Assembly: GCA_947449735.1 (NCBI GenBank)
Contig: CANFTB010000004.1
Location: 1 to 64,000 of the forward strand
Length of the DNA: 64,000 nucleotides
Direction of reading: 5' to 3'
From: Chthoniobacteraceae bacterium
GTDB taxonomy: Bacteria > Verrucomicrobiota > Verrucomicrobiia > Chthoniobacterales > Chthoniobacteraceae
Shown here: positions 33,732 through 43,222 of the stretch, piece by piece
Layout of the letters: each line of letters begins with the position of its first letter
How positions within the stretch are numbered: position 1 is the stretch's first letter
The notes under the pieces: generated by a model
Told to the model about the DNA's origin: nothing
The model's input: only the letters and a program-made list of their open reading frames with translations
Databases searched by the model: none
Position numbers and translations under genes: made by a program

Positions 33732-35027
33732 ATGAAACCAACAGCCGCCCATCCCATGACTGCTCATCCTACCTCGCGCCGCGTTGTCCTAAAAAGCCTT
33801 GGAGCCACGCTAGCGCTGCCATGGCTGGAATCCCTGTGCGCCGCCGCCGAGAGCCCGCAGAAGGGACCGCCGAAACGCTTTGCCTTCCTGTTCTTCGGCG
33901 ATGGCGTGCACCCGGAGCAATGGTGGTCGAAGGGCAGCGGCTCCGCTCTCGAACTCGGCGGCGCCTTCGCCTCGCTGGAAGGCGTGAAGGACAAGGTCAA
34001 CTTCATCCACGGCCTGCGGCACGCCGGCAACGTCTGCAGTGGACATGCGAAAGGTGCCGCCGGCATCCTCAGCGGCATTCAGCCCAATGTTGGCCGCGAG
34101 ATCCGCGCTGCCGCCAGCCTGGATCAAGTGCTGGCCAAGCGCATGGGCGACGCTACTCCGCTGTCCAGCCTTGTGCTCGCCTGCGAACGCCCGATCAGCG
34201 GCTTCCATGAGTCCGGCTACTCCATGCTCTATTCCTCGCACGTGTCATGGAGTTCGCCCGTGTCCCCCGTGCCCGCCGAGCTTTACCCCTCACTCGCCTT
34301 TGACAGCCTGTTCCAAAGCAAAGGCAGCCGCGCCCAGGCCAGCGTGCTCGATCACGTTGCCAGCCAATTGCGCGACGTCAGCCGCAAAGTCTCCCACGCC
34401 GACAAAGCCAAACTGGACGAATACGCCACCAGCATACGCGAAGTCGAAAGCCGCCTCGCCCGCCTGCAAGCAGGAGCCGACGGCAGTTCAAGCCAAGCGA
34501 TCAAATCGCAGCGTCCACCCGACGGCCTGCCCACGCAGCTCGACGCCCACGCCCGTCTCATGTGCGACATCATCGCCCTAGCCTTTCAGACCGACCGCAC
34601 GCGCATCGCCACCATGCTGCTGACCAACAACCTCTCCGGCCAAGTCTATCCCTTCCTAGGCCTGCGCGACGACCACCACAGTTTCTCGCACAAGTGGAAA
34701 GAGAAGGAGTTCGCCTCCATCACCCGCTTCTGGGTCGAGCAATACGCCTACCTGCTCAACAAACTGGCCAACACGCAAGAAGGCGACGGCAGCGTGCTGG
34801 ACAACAGCTGCATCGTCCTAGCCAACGAACAATGGACCGCCCACAACGCCGAACGAGTCCCCCTCCTCATGGCCGGCGGCCTCGGCGGCACCTTCAAGAC
34901 CGGCCGCACCCTGGACTTCGAACAAAGCAACAACCGCAAGTTTTCCAGCCTGCTACTCACCCTCGCCGACCGCATGGGGCTGCCGTTGGATAGCTTTGGG
35001 GATTCGACGGAGCCGTTGGTGGTGTAG
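33732..35027 (+). CDS. DUF1552 protein, Tat-exported partner of the DUF1592 cytochrome
   Basis: A 431-residue protein with a twin-arginine signal (TSRRVVLKSLGATLALPWLE). The fold is of the DUF1552 type, related to sulfatase/alkaline-phosphatase-like proteins in the same gene pairs. Motifs seen: FAFLFFGDGVHPEQWW, NFIHGLRHAGNVCSGHAKGA, ASLDQVLAKRMGDATPLSSL and ALAFQTDRTRIATMLLTNNL. Three starts are possible (TTG at 33699, ATG at 33732, ATG at 33756); the middle one is used and gives a typical signal. It is co-directional with the cytochrome and nearly always found with one. Enzymatic role unknown. Confidence 0.85.
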   Translation: MKPTAAHPMTAHPTSRRVVLKSLGATLALPWLESLCAAAESPQKGPPKRFAFLFFGDGVHPEQWWSKGSGSALELGGAFASLEGVKDKVNFIHGLRHAGNVCSGHAKGAAGILSGIQPNVGREIRAAASLDQVLAKRMGDATPLSSLVLACERPISGFHESGYSMLYSSHVSWSSPVSPVPAELYPSLAFDSLFQSKGSRAQASVLDHVASQLRDVSRKVSHADKAKLDEYATSIREVESRLARLQAGADGSSSQAIKSQRPPDGLPTQLDAHARLMCDIIALAFQTDRTRIATMLLTNNLSGQVYPFLGLRDDHHSFSHKWKEKEFASITRFWVEQYAYLLNKLANTQEGDGSVLDNSCIVLANEQWTAHNAERVPLLMAGGLGGTFKTGRTLDFEQSNNRKFSSLLLTLADRMGLPLDSFGDSTEPLVV

Positions 35028-35427
35028 CGGATATTTAAACGATAGGATTTTGCTTTTGAATTGATAAGGATTTGCTTTTGACCCGTTGGCTTGTCTCACG
35101 CGAGCTGTATGCGCGCTGGGCGCATTGGGCGTGCTGAAAAAAACGTTGCTTCGTGGATGGGCGCCATCAGCGATACTGAGGTGCTCGGCCACTTCCGAAA
35201 GAAAGCCTGAAGCGCCGCCGTCGATGTCGTCCAGGGCTGCCGGAATCTGGAAATAGCTCCTAAAAAGCGGGGCCGTTCACCTCTTTCTTCGATGGTTTGA
35301 GCCTCCATCGTCAAGGCTCGCTAGGGCGTGGCTCAGGCTCTGGAAACTGGCGCCGCCTTTTCGAGTCCTGACACATCTATGCTTATTCTTTCAGTGCGTT
35401 CAATCACGAGCCACACTGCGCAATTTG
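35028..35427. other. 400-bp intergenic gap
   Basis: No gene or RNA recognised. The start has two copies of AGGATTTTGCTTTTGA-like sequence (35044 and 35069), just after the DUF1552 stop. The rest has no motif I can name. Confidence 0.5.
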
Positions 35428-37773
35428 ATGAAACTCAACCGCTCCCTCCTGATCGCCACGCTGCTGCTCACTCATGCGCTGCATGGTGCCGATATCGCTC
35501 TGTCCAACGCAGGCAAGACCGAGTTCCGCATCGTCAAGCCCGAGCCGGCTTCGCCAGTGGATGACTACGCGGTGACCAAGCTGTCGGAATACCTCAGGCA
35601 GATCACTGGTGCGGAGTTCCCGATAGTGGAGGCTGACAAGGTGACTGGTCACAGCCCTTGTCTTTATGTCGGCGTCAGTGCGGTAGTGAGTGAAAAGTTG
35701 GGCGCTGAGCCGTTGAAGGAGTTGAAGGACCAGGAACATGTTTCCCGGAGCAAGGGTGGCGACATTTTTCTCTATGGCAAAGGCGTTCACGGCAACCTGA
35801 GTGCGGTGATGGAGTTCCTGGAGACCTCGCTGGGCTGGCGCTGGTATTCGGTGTTTGAGAAGCCGCTCATTCCCACTGCACCGGCGGTGTCGCTGAAGCC
35901 GTTCGAGCGAAAGCGCGGGTTCTCGTTCCGCTCCCGCGAGGTGGGGCTGATCGGTGATGCGAACTTCTATTATCAGAACGCGATGAACATGGCCTCCGAG
36001 AGATGGGGGAGCCGCTCGGAGGCCAGCTTCGTGCCTTATCTGCGCAACGATAAATTCGTGCACAGCTCATTTGCCTACATCCCGCCCACGCCGGACACGG
36101 TTTACTCAAAGTCATTTCCGTGGATGGAGCGGATGGATTATTTCGCCACGAATCCCGAGTTCTTTAGCATGCACGCCAACGGCAAGCGCACAGCCGGTCT
36201 GCAATTGTGTTTCAGCAATCCCGCACTGCGGCAGGAACTGACGCGCAACATCCTCAAACACATCGCCATCGTCCCCGGAAACGACATCATCACGGTGGAC
36301 GCGGCCGACAATGCGGACGCCTTCTGCTACTGCCCGGAGTGCAAGGCACTGGAGAAGAAATATCAATGCCCAGGCGGACCGATCTACGATTACCTCATCG
36401 AACTCTGTGGTCTCATTCAAAAGCAGTATCCGGAGAAGTTCGTCAAGACACTGGCCTACCGCCGCAGCCAGACCCAGAAGCCGCCCACGCTGCCCGGCGG
36501 AGGCAAACTGCCGGAAAACCTGATCATCTCCTTTGCGCCGATCGAAGACTGCTTTTTCGCCGACTGGCATCATCCCGATGCCAGGGTGCAAGAGACCTAT
36601 GGCGATATCCAGGCATGGGGCCGCATCACCACGCATCTCTGGGCTTGGCTGTATCCGAATCCGTGGGGCAGCGGCGCGGTGCTGCCGGTGGGCAACCTGC
36701 GGCGCAACATCAATCAGATGCGCCTCATGCACAAAGCGGGCGTCGAGGGCGTCTTCACAGACCATCGCGGTGCGAATGACCGCTCCGGTCTCAGCGAGTT
36801 GCAGAGCTTTCTCATCCGCAAACTCATGCAGGATGTGAACTGCGACACCGATGCGCTGATTCGCGAGTTCACCGATCACCAATACGGCCCAGCCGCCGAG
36901 GTGGCACGCCTTTACCTGGATGAGCTGGAACAAGGATGCGAGGCGATGCGCGAACTGCCACGCGCTGTTACCTTCACGGCCGGACCTCATTTTGAAGACC
37001 GCATCTTTCCCTACCTTACCGTGGAAAACATCCAGCGCTGGCAGCGTCGATTCGACGAGATGGAAACCCGATCTGCCGCCACACCCGAGGCGTTGGCCAA
37101 TGTCCGTTTGCTACGACGCGAGCTGGATTTCGCCAGCCTATGGAAGTGGTTTAAACTGCGGAAAGCGTACCCAGATTATTTCCAGGACTTCAAAGTCTTC
37201 GCCAGCCGCATCCAGGCGGCCAGCCCGCGACCTTTTGCTGCTGGAGCGCTAGCCGATTTCATGGCCATCATCGAGGGTGGTGGCGTGGAGAAGCCCTTGC
37301 CGGCTCAGTTCGATGGCATCGACCGTTCCCGCATCCAGACCTTTGTACCCACCAACTCAGGCACCCAAACCGGACCGCTGACCGTGAAGGATGCCGAAGC
37401 CGCCTGGGGTTACGCCACGACCATTCACATGCCCGACCTGCCGCTGCAAATCGGCTTCTACCAATGGGAATCGCGGCAACCGCCCAAAGGCAAAGAAGGC
37501 GCAAGGATTCGTCTGGAGCAGAAAGACATCACGCCCGGCAAATACCGCCTCCACAAACTGGGAGACATCACGCTGACTCCCGATTGCTGGATTTGGTTCT
37601 CAGCCAGGAGCTGGGCCACAAATCAGCAACTCGGCGAGCGCCCCTATGAGCCCGGGGCCTTGAACCAATGGGAAGCCTGGGTCTCTTTGAGAGTCGACGG
37701 ACCCACCTACGGTGGCACGGCAAAGGAAGACCTGGTGCTCTGTGATCGCATCATCCTTGTGAAGAAGCCTTGA
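35428..37773 (+). CDS. DUF4838-type secreted carbohydrate-active protein
   Basis: A 781-residue protein starting with signal peptide MKLNRSLLIATLLLTHALHG. An N-terminal glycoside-hydrolase-associated domain (about 30-140) resembles the alpha-glucuronidase N-terminal fold: DYAVTKLSEYLRQITGAEFP and GNLSAVMEFLETSLGWRWY. The DUF4838 central domain follows, with FFSMHANGKRTAGLQLCFSN, FCYCPECKALEKKYQCPGG and VEGVFTDHRGANDRSGLSEL. The Cys-rich FCYCPEC is the family hallmark. The C-terminus is a beta-rich segment. DUF4838 proteins occur with sugar-degradation genes in Bacteroidota and Verrucomicrobiota; a substrate is not evident. No partner gene is adjacent. Confidence 0.8.
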   Translation: MKLNRSLLIATLLLTHALHGADIALSNAGKTEFRIVKPEPASPVDDYAVTKLSEYLRQITGAEFPIVEADKVTGHSPCLYVGVSAVVSEKLGAEPLKELKDQEHVSRSKGGDIFLYGKGVHGNLSAVMEFLETSLGWRWYSVFEKPLIPTAPAVSLKPFERKRGFSFRSREVGLIGDANFYYQNAMNMASERWGSRSEASFVPYLRNDKFVHSSFAYIPPTPDTVYSKSFPWMERMDYFATNPEFFSMHANGKRTAGLQLCFSNPALRQELTRNILKHIAIVPGNDIITVDAADNADAFCYCPECKALEKKYQCPGGPIYDYLIELCGLIQKQYPEKFVKTLAYRRSQTQKPPTLPGGGKLPENLIISFAPIEDCFFADWHHPDARVQETYGDIQAWGRITTHLWAWLYPNPWGSGAVLPVGNLRRNINQMRLMHKAGVEGVFTDHRGANDRSGLSELQSFLIRKLMQDVNCDTDALIREFTDHQYGPAAEVARLYLDELEQGCEAMRELPRAVTFTAGPHFEDRIFPYLTVENIQRWQRRFDEMETRSAATPEALANVRLLRRELDFASLWKWFKLRKAYPDYFQDFKVFASRIQAASPRPFAAGALADFMAIIEGGGVEKPLPAQFDGIDRSRIQTFVPTNSGTQTGPLTVKDAEAAWGYATTIHMPDLPLQIGFYQWESRQPPKGKEGARIRLEQKDITPGKYRLHKLGDITLTPDCWIWFSARSWATNQQLGERPYEPGALNQWEAWVSLRVDGPTYGGTAKEDLVLCDRIILVKKP

Positions 37774-37902
37774 AAGCGACGCCAAGATCAAGATCGAGCG
37801 CAGCGCTCTGTGGGGATCATCGGGCCCCGCAAAGGACACGTTGGATTTTGCGCTCAAACATGGTTGAAATATGACCGTAAGCCGTTCGTTTTCAAACCAA
37901 AA

Positions 37903-37941
37903 CGCCTGATGCTGCGACATCGACTGCCGCTGCATCAGGCG
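37903..37941. repeat. 10-bp perfect inverted repeat
   Basis: CGCCTGATGC (37903-37912) pairs with GCATCAGGCG (37932-37941) across a 19-base loop, about 130 bases after the DUF4838 stop. It has no T-run, so it is not a clear terminator. The 37774-38096 gap holds nothing else I recognise. Confidence 0.5.
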
Positions 37942-38096
37942 ATGGGCTGCCGGTCCAAGTTTTCAGGCCTGCCGTCCGCTGCACGAGACGCTGGTCCGTT
38001 CGCGATGGCTGTGATGGGGAATCCAGCCAACGCCGGATTGGACGGGAAATGAGCCTCCACTTTGACGGAATACCAGCAAACCAGTAAAATGGGCTT

Positions 38097-38378
38097 ATGA
38101 AAACAACCGTTGATCTGCCCAACGATCTGGTTCGTGAAATTAAACTCCGCGCTGTCAACGAAGGCCGCAAACTGAAAGAGGTCGTGACGGAATTGCTGCG
38201 CTTTGGCCTTGAGCAAGGCGCTGCTCTTCCTAAAGCTCCAGCCCCTCAGAAGGGCAAGATTGCGTTTCCTTTCTTTCCCTGTTCCCCTAACGCGCCGGCA
38301 TCTCAAATGAGCATCGACGCACTTATTGCCCTTGAACAGTCAGCCCAAATGGAGGAGGACCATGCCTGCCGTGGCTAG
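38097..38378 (+). CDS. Ribbon-helix-helix antitoxin (VapB-like)
   Basis: A 93-residue protein starting MKTTVDLPNDLVREIKLRAV, a ribbon-helix-helix DNA-binding motif, then a Pro/Lys linker and an acidic helix. It overlaps the following PIN toxin frame by 17 bases. Because the toxin is frameshifted, the antitoxin may be a remnant of a decaying pair, though its own frame is intact. Confidence 0.8.
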   Translation: MKTTVDLPNDLVREIKLRAVNEGRKLKEVVTELLRFGLEQGAALPKAPAPQKGKIAFPFFPCSPNAPASQMSIDALIALEQSAQMEEDHACRG

Positions 38379-38836
38379 CCTCTACGACACGGGTGTTTGG
38401 GTGGCTCTATCCTTCTCAACCCACCCGTTCCACACGAAAAGAACGGGCAGTTTTTGAACAGGCGGATTCTGGCAGACCAGCGGCATTTTGCAGGGCGACA
38501 CAGACCAGCTTTCTTCGTTTGCTGACCACTCCGGCGATTTGCAGCGCCTACGGTTGTGGCCCAATCACCAATTGTGAAGCCTGGGCGAAGTATGAAGAAC
38601 TTCTGGCACTGCCCCAGGTTGTTTGGCTGGCGGAACCCGCTGGAGTCGAGAGTGAGTGGAGTCAGTGCGCGGCTGTTGGCAGTCCGTCGCCAAAGGACTG
38701 GATGGACGCTTATCTTGCGGCATTCGCTATCACAGGTGGTCTGAATTTTGTGAGCTTGGACAAAGATTTCATCCGGCTCCAGCTGCGTGTTCTCCAGTTG
38801 GAACTCCTGTCTACAAGCGCCGAGTTCCTCCCATAA
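38362..38836 (+). pseudogene. PIN-domain toxin broken by a single-base frameshift
   Basis: The first frame reads MPAVASLYDTGVWVALSFST and HPFHTK, then runs into TGA. The next frame continues ERAVFEQADSG, ending KDWMDAYLAAFA and SLDKDF. Removing one A from the AAAA run at 38437-38440 joins them as FHTKERAVFEQAD, so an A3 to A4 insertion explains the break. The PIN acids (LYDTGVWV, CEAW, DWMDAY, DKDF) are all kept. A sequencing error or programmed slippage at the A run is also possible. The antitoxin is intact upstream. Confidence 0.75.
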
Positions 38837-38936
38837 CCCCTGTCACCCTTCTGTGCTGTTGAGGGCTATTCCCGGGATCGTGGAAAACACGCAAGCGAGC
38901 TGCGCGGCCGCCTCGCTCTCCTGCTCCTGCTAATTG

Positions 38937-41123
38937 CTACCATTTCAGCTCCAAGCCCGCGTAGAAAGTGCGTGGCAAACCCGGGGCGTACATCGCCGTA
39001 TTAGAGGAGACCGACGCGCTGTCCGCATACCGCTTGTCCGCGATGTTCATCACACGGCCAAACACGATCGCGTTCCGGCATACCTCGTAACTGGCGCGGA
39101 AGTTGAATAAGTCGTACCCGTTGTACTTGGAGACGCCCCGATCGACTCCGGTCGTGGTACCCAGATTGGAATCCTGCAGGAAGTAACTCCCGATGCGAAC
39201 CCATTCGAACTGCGTGGACGCCTTGTCCGTGGGCGTCCAAGTCAGGCGTGTGTTGCCGATGAACCGGGGCGCGGCTGCCATTTCATTGCCTGCGTAGTTG
39301 AAGGGGTTCCCGCTAGAGTCTTTGCCCGTCCACTCCTTGTACTCGTGTTTTGCGTAGGAAAGGGCGGTTTCCAACCTAAGTCCCTTGACCATTTCACGGC
39401 CGAGCGAGAGCTCAACACCGCGGCTTTGGGTTTTCCCCGCATTCTGGTTGATGCTGGCGTTGGTGGCGGGATCTCTTTGGGAAACAAGATCATTCCGTTT
39501 AATGAGTTCATAGGCGCCCAGAGAGAAGTCCACACCCAGCAACCTCCCGCGGGTTCCTACCTCAAACTGGTCCGCCTTGATCGGCTTGAGGAGCAGCGCG
39601 TTGGCGGCTCTGCTTTGCGCCACAGCCGCGTTCGCGTTGCTGCCCCCGCGGAAAAGCTGGGACTCTGCCGGCACCCGGAACCCTTGATTGTAGGAGGCGT
39701 AGACGCTCGCGCTCTTGGCCAGCTCGTAGGTTGCACCTATCTTGGGGCTGAAGCGCTCGAAGCTTTTGGAGGTCGAGTTGCTTTGACCAAACTTGGTTGC
39801 GCCGTTCGAACTGGCTCCGCTCGGCAGGTTGTTTTGAAAGTCGTACCCGAGGGAATCGTAGCGAACTCCCGTGGTCAGGCGCAGTTTTTCCAGCGGGGAG
39901 ATTTCAGTGTGCAGATACGGTGAAAGGCTTTTAAAAGTGACATCATAGTCGTAAATCCGGCTGCCAACGGTGTACCCGGTATAGTTCGTATACGCTCCCG
40001 TTCCGGTTTTTGTGAGGTTGAGCGCATCCTCGGTCCGGGTTCCGGGACTGTTTTCCATGTCCACGCCCAGGATGAGGCGTGCTCGCTTGAACTCCGGAAA
40101 GTCCTGCCTCCACTTGGCGAGCAAGCCGTAGGACTGGCTGTTGGTTTTTTCAATGCGCGGATCACTGCTGAAATTGTAGGAACCATTCAGGTCCATCGAG
40201 TTGTCCCTGAAGTAGGGGGTCAGCGAGAGTGCGCCTTCCCCGAACTTGCGTTCGAACTCGGAGGAAACGCGCAGTGCCTGCACCTTACGGTAGGCGGGCT
40301 CGAAAAGGTTCGTCTTCGGGGCATTTCTGTACAAATCCCACGGCAACGCTGAGTTTGCTCCCGTTTGCTGGTCGATGTTCGTGTACCCTACAATGGTCTT
40401 CAGCCTGGTGTCCTCGTTCAAATGCCAGTCCCAACGCAAATTACCGCCTTGCCGGTCATAACCCGTACGGTCCCTCCAGCCGTCTGTGTGCGTGATGTTC
40501 AAATCCCCGTGGAACGCGCCGAACCGGGTTTCGCCGCTGCTTATGGAACCCAGTTCGCGCCACCAGCCGTAACTGCCGACCTCGCTCGAAAGCGAGCCTT
40601 CGGGACTTGGTCCGGACGCGCGTGTGAGCACATTCACAATCCCGCCTATGGCGTCCGAGCCGTACAGTGCGGAGCCTGGACCCTTAGTGACCTCAATGCC
40701 TCCCGCCATGGGAATGTTGAGTTCATAAAGGGCATTGTGATTGAAGAAACCCGTGGGCCGCACGCCGATGCCGTCCTCCAAGAAAAGGTAGAGAGGGCTC
40801 GTCGTGAAAGGCTGCCGTATCGCGGTTTGATGGCCTTCGCCGTTGGTCACTGAGATAGCCACCCCGGGGACCTGTCCCAAGATCTGTTGCGGGTGAGCGG
40901 GCGCGGTGAGCTTGATGGATTCTGGTTTGATGACTCCGATGGAAGCGGGGGTTTCCTTCAGGGGTTCCGCTTCACGCGTCGCTGTGATGACGACTTCTCC
41001 CAGTTCCTGGACATTCGCAGACTGTTGTACTGACTGGTTTGTAGTCTCAACGGGGGCGCCTTGGATGGACATTGCACTCCAGCCCAGTGCGGCGGAAAGC
41101 AGGATGGTTTGGCTCGGTTTCAT
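38937..41123 (-). CDS. TonB-dependent outer-membrane receptor
   Basis: A 728-residue receptor with a signal peptide (1-22). A TonB box-like EVVITATREAEP lies at about residues 43-54. The plug domain (about 55-170) contains IKLTAPAHPQQILGQVPGVA and the end-of-plug GSALYGSDAIGGIVNVLTR. A beta-barrel ends YAGLELKW with the terminal aromatic Trp. It is co-directional with the Cys/His small protein and the urease operon behind it. Substrate is not evident; iron, cobalamin or nickel chelates are possible. No known riboswitch is visible in its 5' region. Confidence 0.9.
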   Translation of the reverse strand: MKPSQTILLSAALGWSAMSIQGAPVETTNQSVQQSANVQELGEVVITATREAEPLKETPASIGVIKPESIKLTAPAHPQQILGQVPGVAISVTNGEGHQTAIRQPFTTSPLYLFLEDGIGVRPTGFFNHNALYELNIPMAGGIEVTKGPGSALYGSDAIGGIVNVLTRASGPSPEGSLSSEVGSYGWWRELGSISSGETRFGAFHGDLNITHTDGWRDRTGYDRQGGNLRWDWHLNEDTRLKTIVGYTNIDQQTGANSALPWDLYRNAPKTNLFEPAYRKVQALRVSSEFERKFGEGALSLTPYFRDNSMDLNGSYNFSSDPRIEKTNSQSYGLLAKWRQDFPEFKRARLILGVDMENSPGTRTEDALNLTKTGTGAYTNYTGYTVGSRIYDYDVTFKSLSPYLHTEISPLEKLRLTTGVRYDSLGYDFQNNLPSGASSNGATKFGQSNSTSKSFERFSPKIGATYELAKSASVYASYNQGFRVPAESQLFRGGSNANAAVAQSRAANALLLKPIKADQFEVGTRGRLLGVDFSLGAYELIKRNDLVSQRDPATNASINQNAGKTQSRGVELSLGREMVKGLRLETALSYAKHEYKEWTGKDSSGNPFNYAGNEMAAAPRFIGNTRLTWTPTDKASTQFEWVRIGSYFLQDSNLGTTTGVDRGVSKYNGYDLFNFRASYEVCRNAIVFGRVMNIADKRYADSASVSSNTAMYAPGLPRTFYAGLELKW

Positions 41124-41192
41124 GGGTTGATTTTGATTTCTGGAGTAAGTGTTTTTGTTTGGAGTGAGGAAAAGGTTCGCGATGAGGTGCTT

Positions 41193-41438
41193 TCAGAAGC
41201 GTTGGAACTGCATCCAGTGCTCCGGGTGCGTGCGGTCAAAATAGCCGCGCACAGCTCCCTCAAGGGTCACCACAACGAGCTTGTCGCTGTGGGGCAGCAC
41301 CTCGTCCGTGCCTGCGGACAGGAAGAAGCCGGCGGTTAACGGAACTCCTGATCAGGGCTTTGAGCCGCCCTTTGAAGCCCGGTTATTGCGAAACCGGATG
41401 CAGGCAAAAAAGAGGAGGGCACACAGATGCTTTTTCAT
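41193..41438 (-). pseudogene. Small secreted protein gene with in-frame stop
   Basis: From ATG, a signal-like MKKHLCALLFFACIRFRNNR is followed after seven residues by TGA, and the same frame then continues SGVPLTAGFFLSAGTDEVLP to THPEHWMQFQRF. Without the stop it would be an 81-residue secreted protein. The second half looks like a genuine coding sequence. It is not recognised; the break may be a real stop, a sequencing error or chance. Confidence 0.35.
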
Positions 41439-41852
41439 GATTTGGGAGGGGACTCAGAGGAGGACGTACTCGGTTCGGGAGTTCAACGGAGGGATCGCGC
41501 GCCACTCGGGATTTCACACACCAAGGACAGGATGACGGCATCCCTTCGCATTCTCTGGACAGTTCTAGAGCAGGTTTCTTTTTAGCGGGCTTTAGGAGAG
41601 GCCGTGGAGAGCGGAAGGAGCCGACTCGGGCTATGAACATCACAAACGACATTAGCCGTTGTGGGCGCTTCCCAGGCGCGCGGGGCGGTCAAACAACCAC
41701 CCTCCACGGAAAGTGTGACTCGTCCGGAATCAGTGCGACCGGGCGAACAGCGGGAAGGGGGAGCGAACCTGTGGAAACCTAAACCCGGAGGCGGGTGGTT
41801 TTAATAAACAGCGCCGGGAATGCGGTGCTGTGAATGTAGAGTTCGCCCCAAT
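41439..41852. other. Intergenic stretch with no supported feature
   Basis: Short frames here have no family likeness. No riboswitch, terminator or IS could be identified. It separates the broken small gene from the Cys/His small protein on the same strand. Confidence 0.5.
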
Positions 41853-42239
41853 TTAGGCGAGCGGCGGAGGCGTCGGAGGAGCCTCAGAGCGGGTCAAAAC
41901 ATCGAACAAAGAGACAGGCCAGACGCCTGGGTTCGCGAAGCATTCGTGAACTAATTCCACGGAAGCCAGCGCAAGAAACTTCAAGTCCCCAACTTTCTTC
42001 AAAAGATCAAAGCTTTGTTCGGACTGCCGTTCCGTCTGTTTGCCATCAGCGATGGCAGAGCACATGGGACAGGGATGCTGGCCATCGAAGGTGGTCTCAA
42101 TGGCACCAGCCATCGAGGTTGCGATGGAGCGCGAGATGAGCATTCCAGTCCACGCTGTTGTCTGCAAAGCAACCCAGTGCGCACCGCTGAGATACAGCGC
42201 GCAGCAAAGGATCAGAAGTTTATGCAGAGAGGATCTCAC
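41853..42239 (-). CDS. Small secreted protein with HPCPMC motif
   Basis: A 128-residue protein with a GTG start and a hydrophobic N-terminal segment (KLLILCCALYLSGAHWVAL). FDGQHPCPMCSAIADGK in the middle puts a Cys pair beside a His, a plausible metal site. The C-terminus is Pro/Thr/Ala-rich. I recall similar hypothetical proteins in Verrucomicrobiota near TonB receptors; I cannot name a family. It lies between urease and the TonB receptor on the same strand, so a metal-handling role is an inference. The start is weakly supported; no Shine-Dalgarno is seen. Confidence 0.65.
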   Translation of the reverse strand: MRSSLHKLLILCCALYLSGAHWVALQTTAWTGMLISRSIATSMAGAIETTFDGQHPCPMCSAIADGKQTERQSEQSFDLLKKVGDLKFLALASVELVHECFANPGVWPVSLFDVLTRSEAPPTPPPLA

Positions 42240-42520
42240 GAGCGACTTTGACCATGTCAGCCACCTCTCTTTCAGGTCAAGAGCAATCCAGAATGCCGAG
42301 GTGAGCCGGCGTCGGCGAAGCGCTTTTAATCACAGTGCATTAGCGAGCCGTTGGATCCAATCCCAAGATGGATGGCTGATCTGAATCTGGGACGGGATCA
42401 ACTTTTATGGAGGTTACGGCGGAGATGAAGGCGCTTCACGCTGCGGCGCACAGGCAGGCGGTGGCTTGTGCGATTTTCGCGCTGAGCGGGGGGCGATGAA
42501 GCAGCGACGGCTTCTTTATT

Positions 42521-43222
42521 TCACGATATGAACAGTCGCTCGTCTGCCATTGCGTGGCGCATGCTTGCGATCTCGAGGATCGGCGAAAAGGATCCCATGC
42601 AATCGCGTTCGACCTTCAGGGAATCTTTGACCGTCTGGGGGAGCTGACGCAGAGCGCTTGTGAGCGCGCGCTGGGTGCCTTCCTGGCCTATCCGGATGAG
42701 CTTCAATGCGGCAGTGCAAGCACCCGCACAGGATTGGTATCCGTAAGAAAAAAGAGCGGCTTCCACAGGACATGAATGGATAAGCGCTTGGAGCGCGGTG
42801 GCAATGATGTGATGACCGTGCGCAAGCCTGCTTCGGATGAGCTCATCGTAGGCTGAAAGTGCAGGGTTCCCGCTTGTGAGGCACAGCGTCCTGATGCGGC
42901 GCACGCCGATCTGGATGCTCGCGCCGCGCGTCTCCGTTGGGAGTTTCCACGCGTGGACTTCGCGGTCCAGCGCGAGCAGTTCGGTAGTATCTGCGGCCAC
43001 TGCGATTGCAAACCGGAGGGCTGGCAGATCCCATCCGGCAAGCTGTGGCAGCAGGTGGTCTGTCATGAAGGATGCCAAACCCGCCTCGTCTCTGACCACT
43101 CCCAGCCTTACCATTTCCTCGAGACCGAAGGAATGCGCGTAGGCACCGGTAGGAAAGAGCGGATCGGCCGTTTGAAGCAACTGCGGCAGCCAGGCTGAAA
43201 TCGCCGGCGGCTCAGGCTCCAT
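42521..43222 (-). CDS. ureF: Urease accessory protein UreF
   Basis: A 233-residue, all-alpha accessory protein that joins UreG and UreD on apo-urease to load nickel. Recognisable parts are LLQTADPLFPTGAYAHSFGL, the C-terminal SFSPILEIASMRHAMADERL, and KVERDCMGSFSP. It overlaps the ureE stop by 11 bases, so it is coupled. It is the last urease gene of the cluster; ureG and ureD, its obligate partners, are not downstream. Confidence 0.93.
   Translation of the reverse strand: MEPEPPAISAWLPQLLQTADPLFPTGAYAHSFGLEEMVRLGVVRDEAGLASFMTDHLLPQLAGWDLPALRFAIAVAADTTELLALDREVHAWKLPTETRGASIQIGVRRIRTLCLTSGNPALSAYDELIRSRLAHGHHIIATALQALIHSCPVEAALFSYGYQSCAGACTAALKLIRIGQEGTQRALTSALRQLPQTVKDSLKVERDCMGSFSPILEIASMRHAMADERLFIS

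Noticed and set aside
35096-35314. Small protein on the minus strand in the gap before the DUF4838 gene
   Set aside because: The frame has no start support, no family likeness and biased composition; the gap is better left as non-coding.
27957-38900. Phage or integrative element attached to tRNA-Val
   Set aside because: No integrase and no duplicated tRNA 3' end were found, so an intact element cannot be claimed.
41124-41852. Cobalamin or other riboswitch before the TonB receptor
   Set aside because: I looked for the conserved B12-box and paired elements on the minus strand and did not find them.
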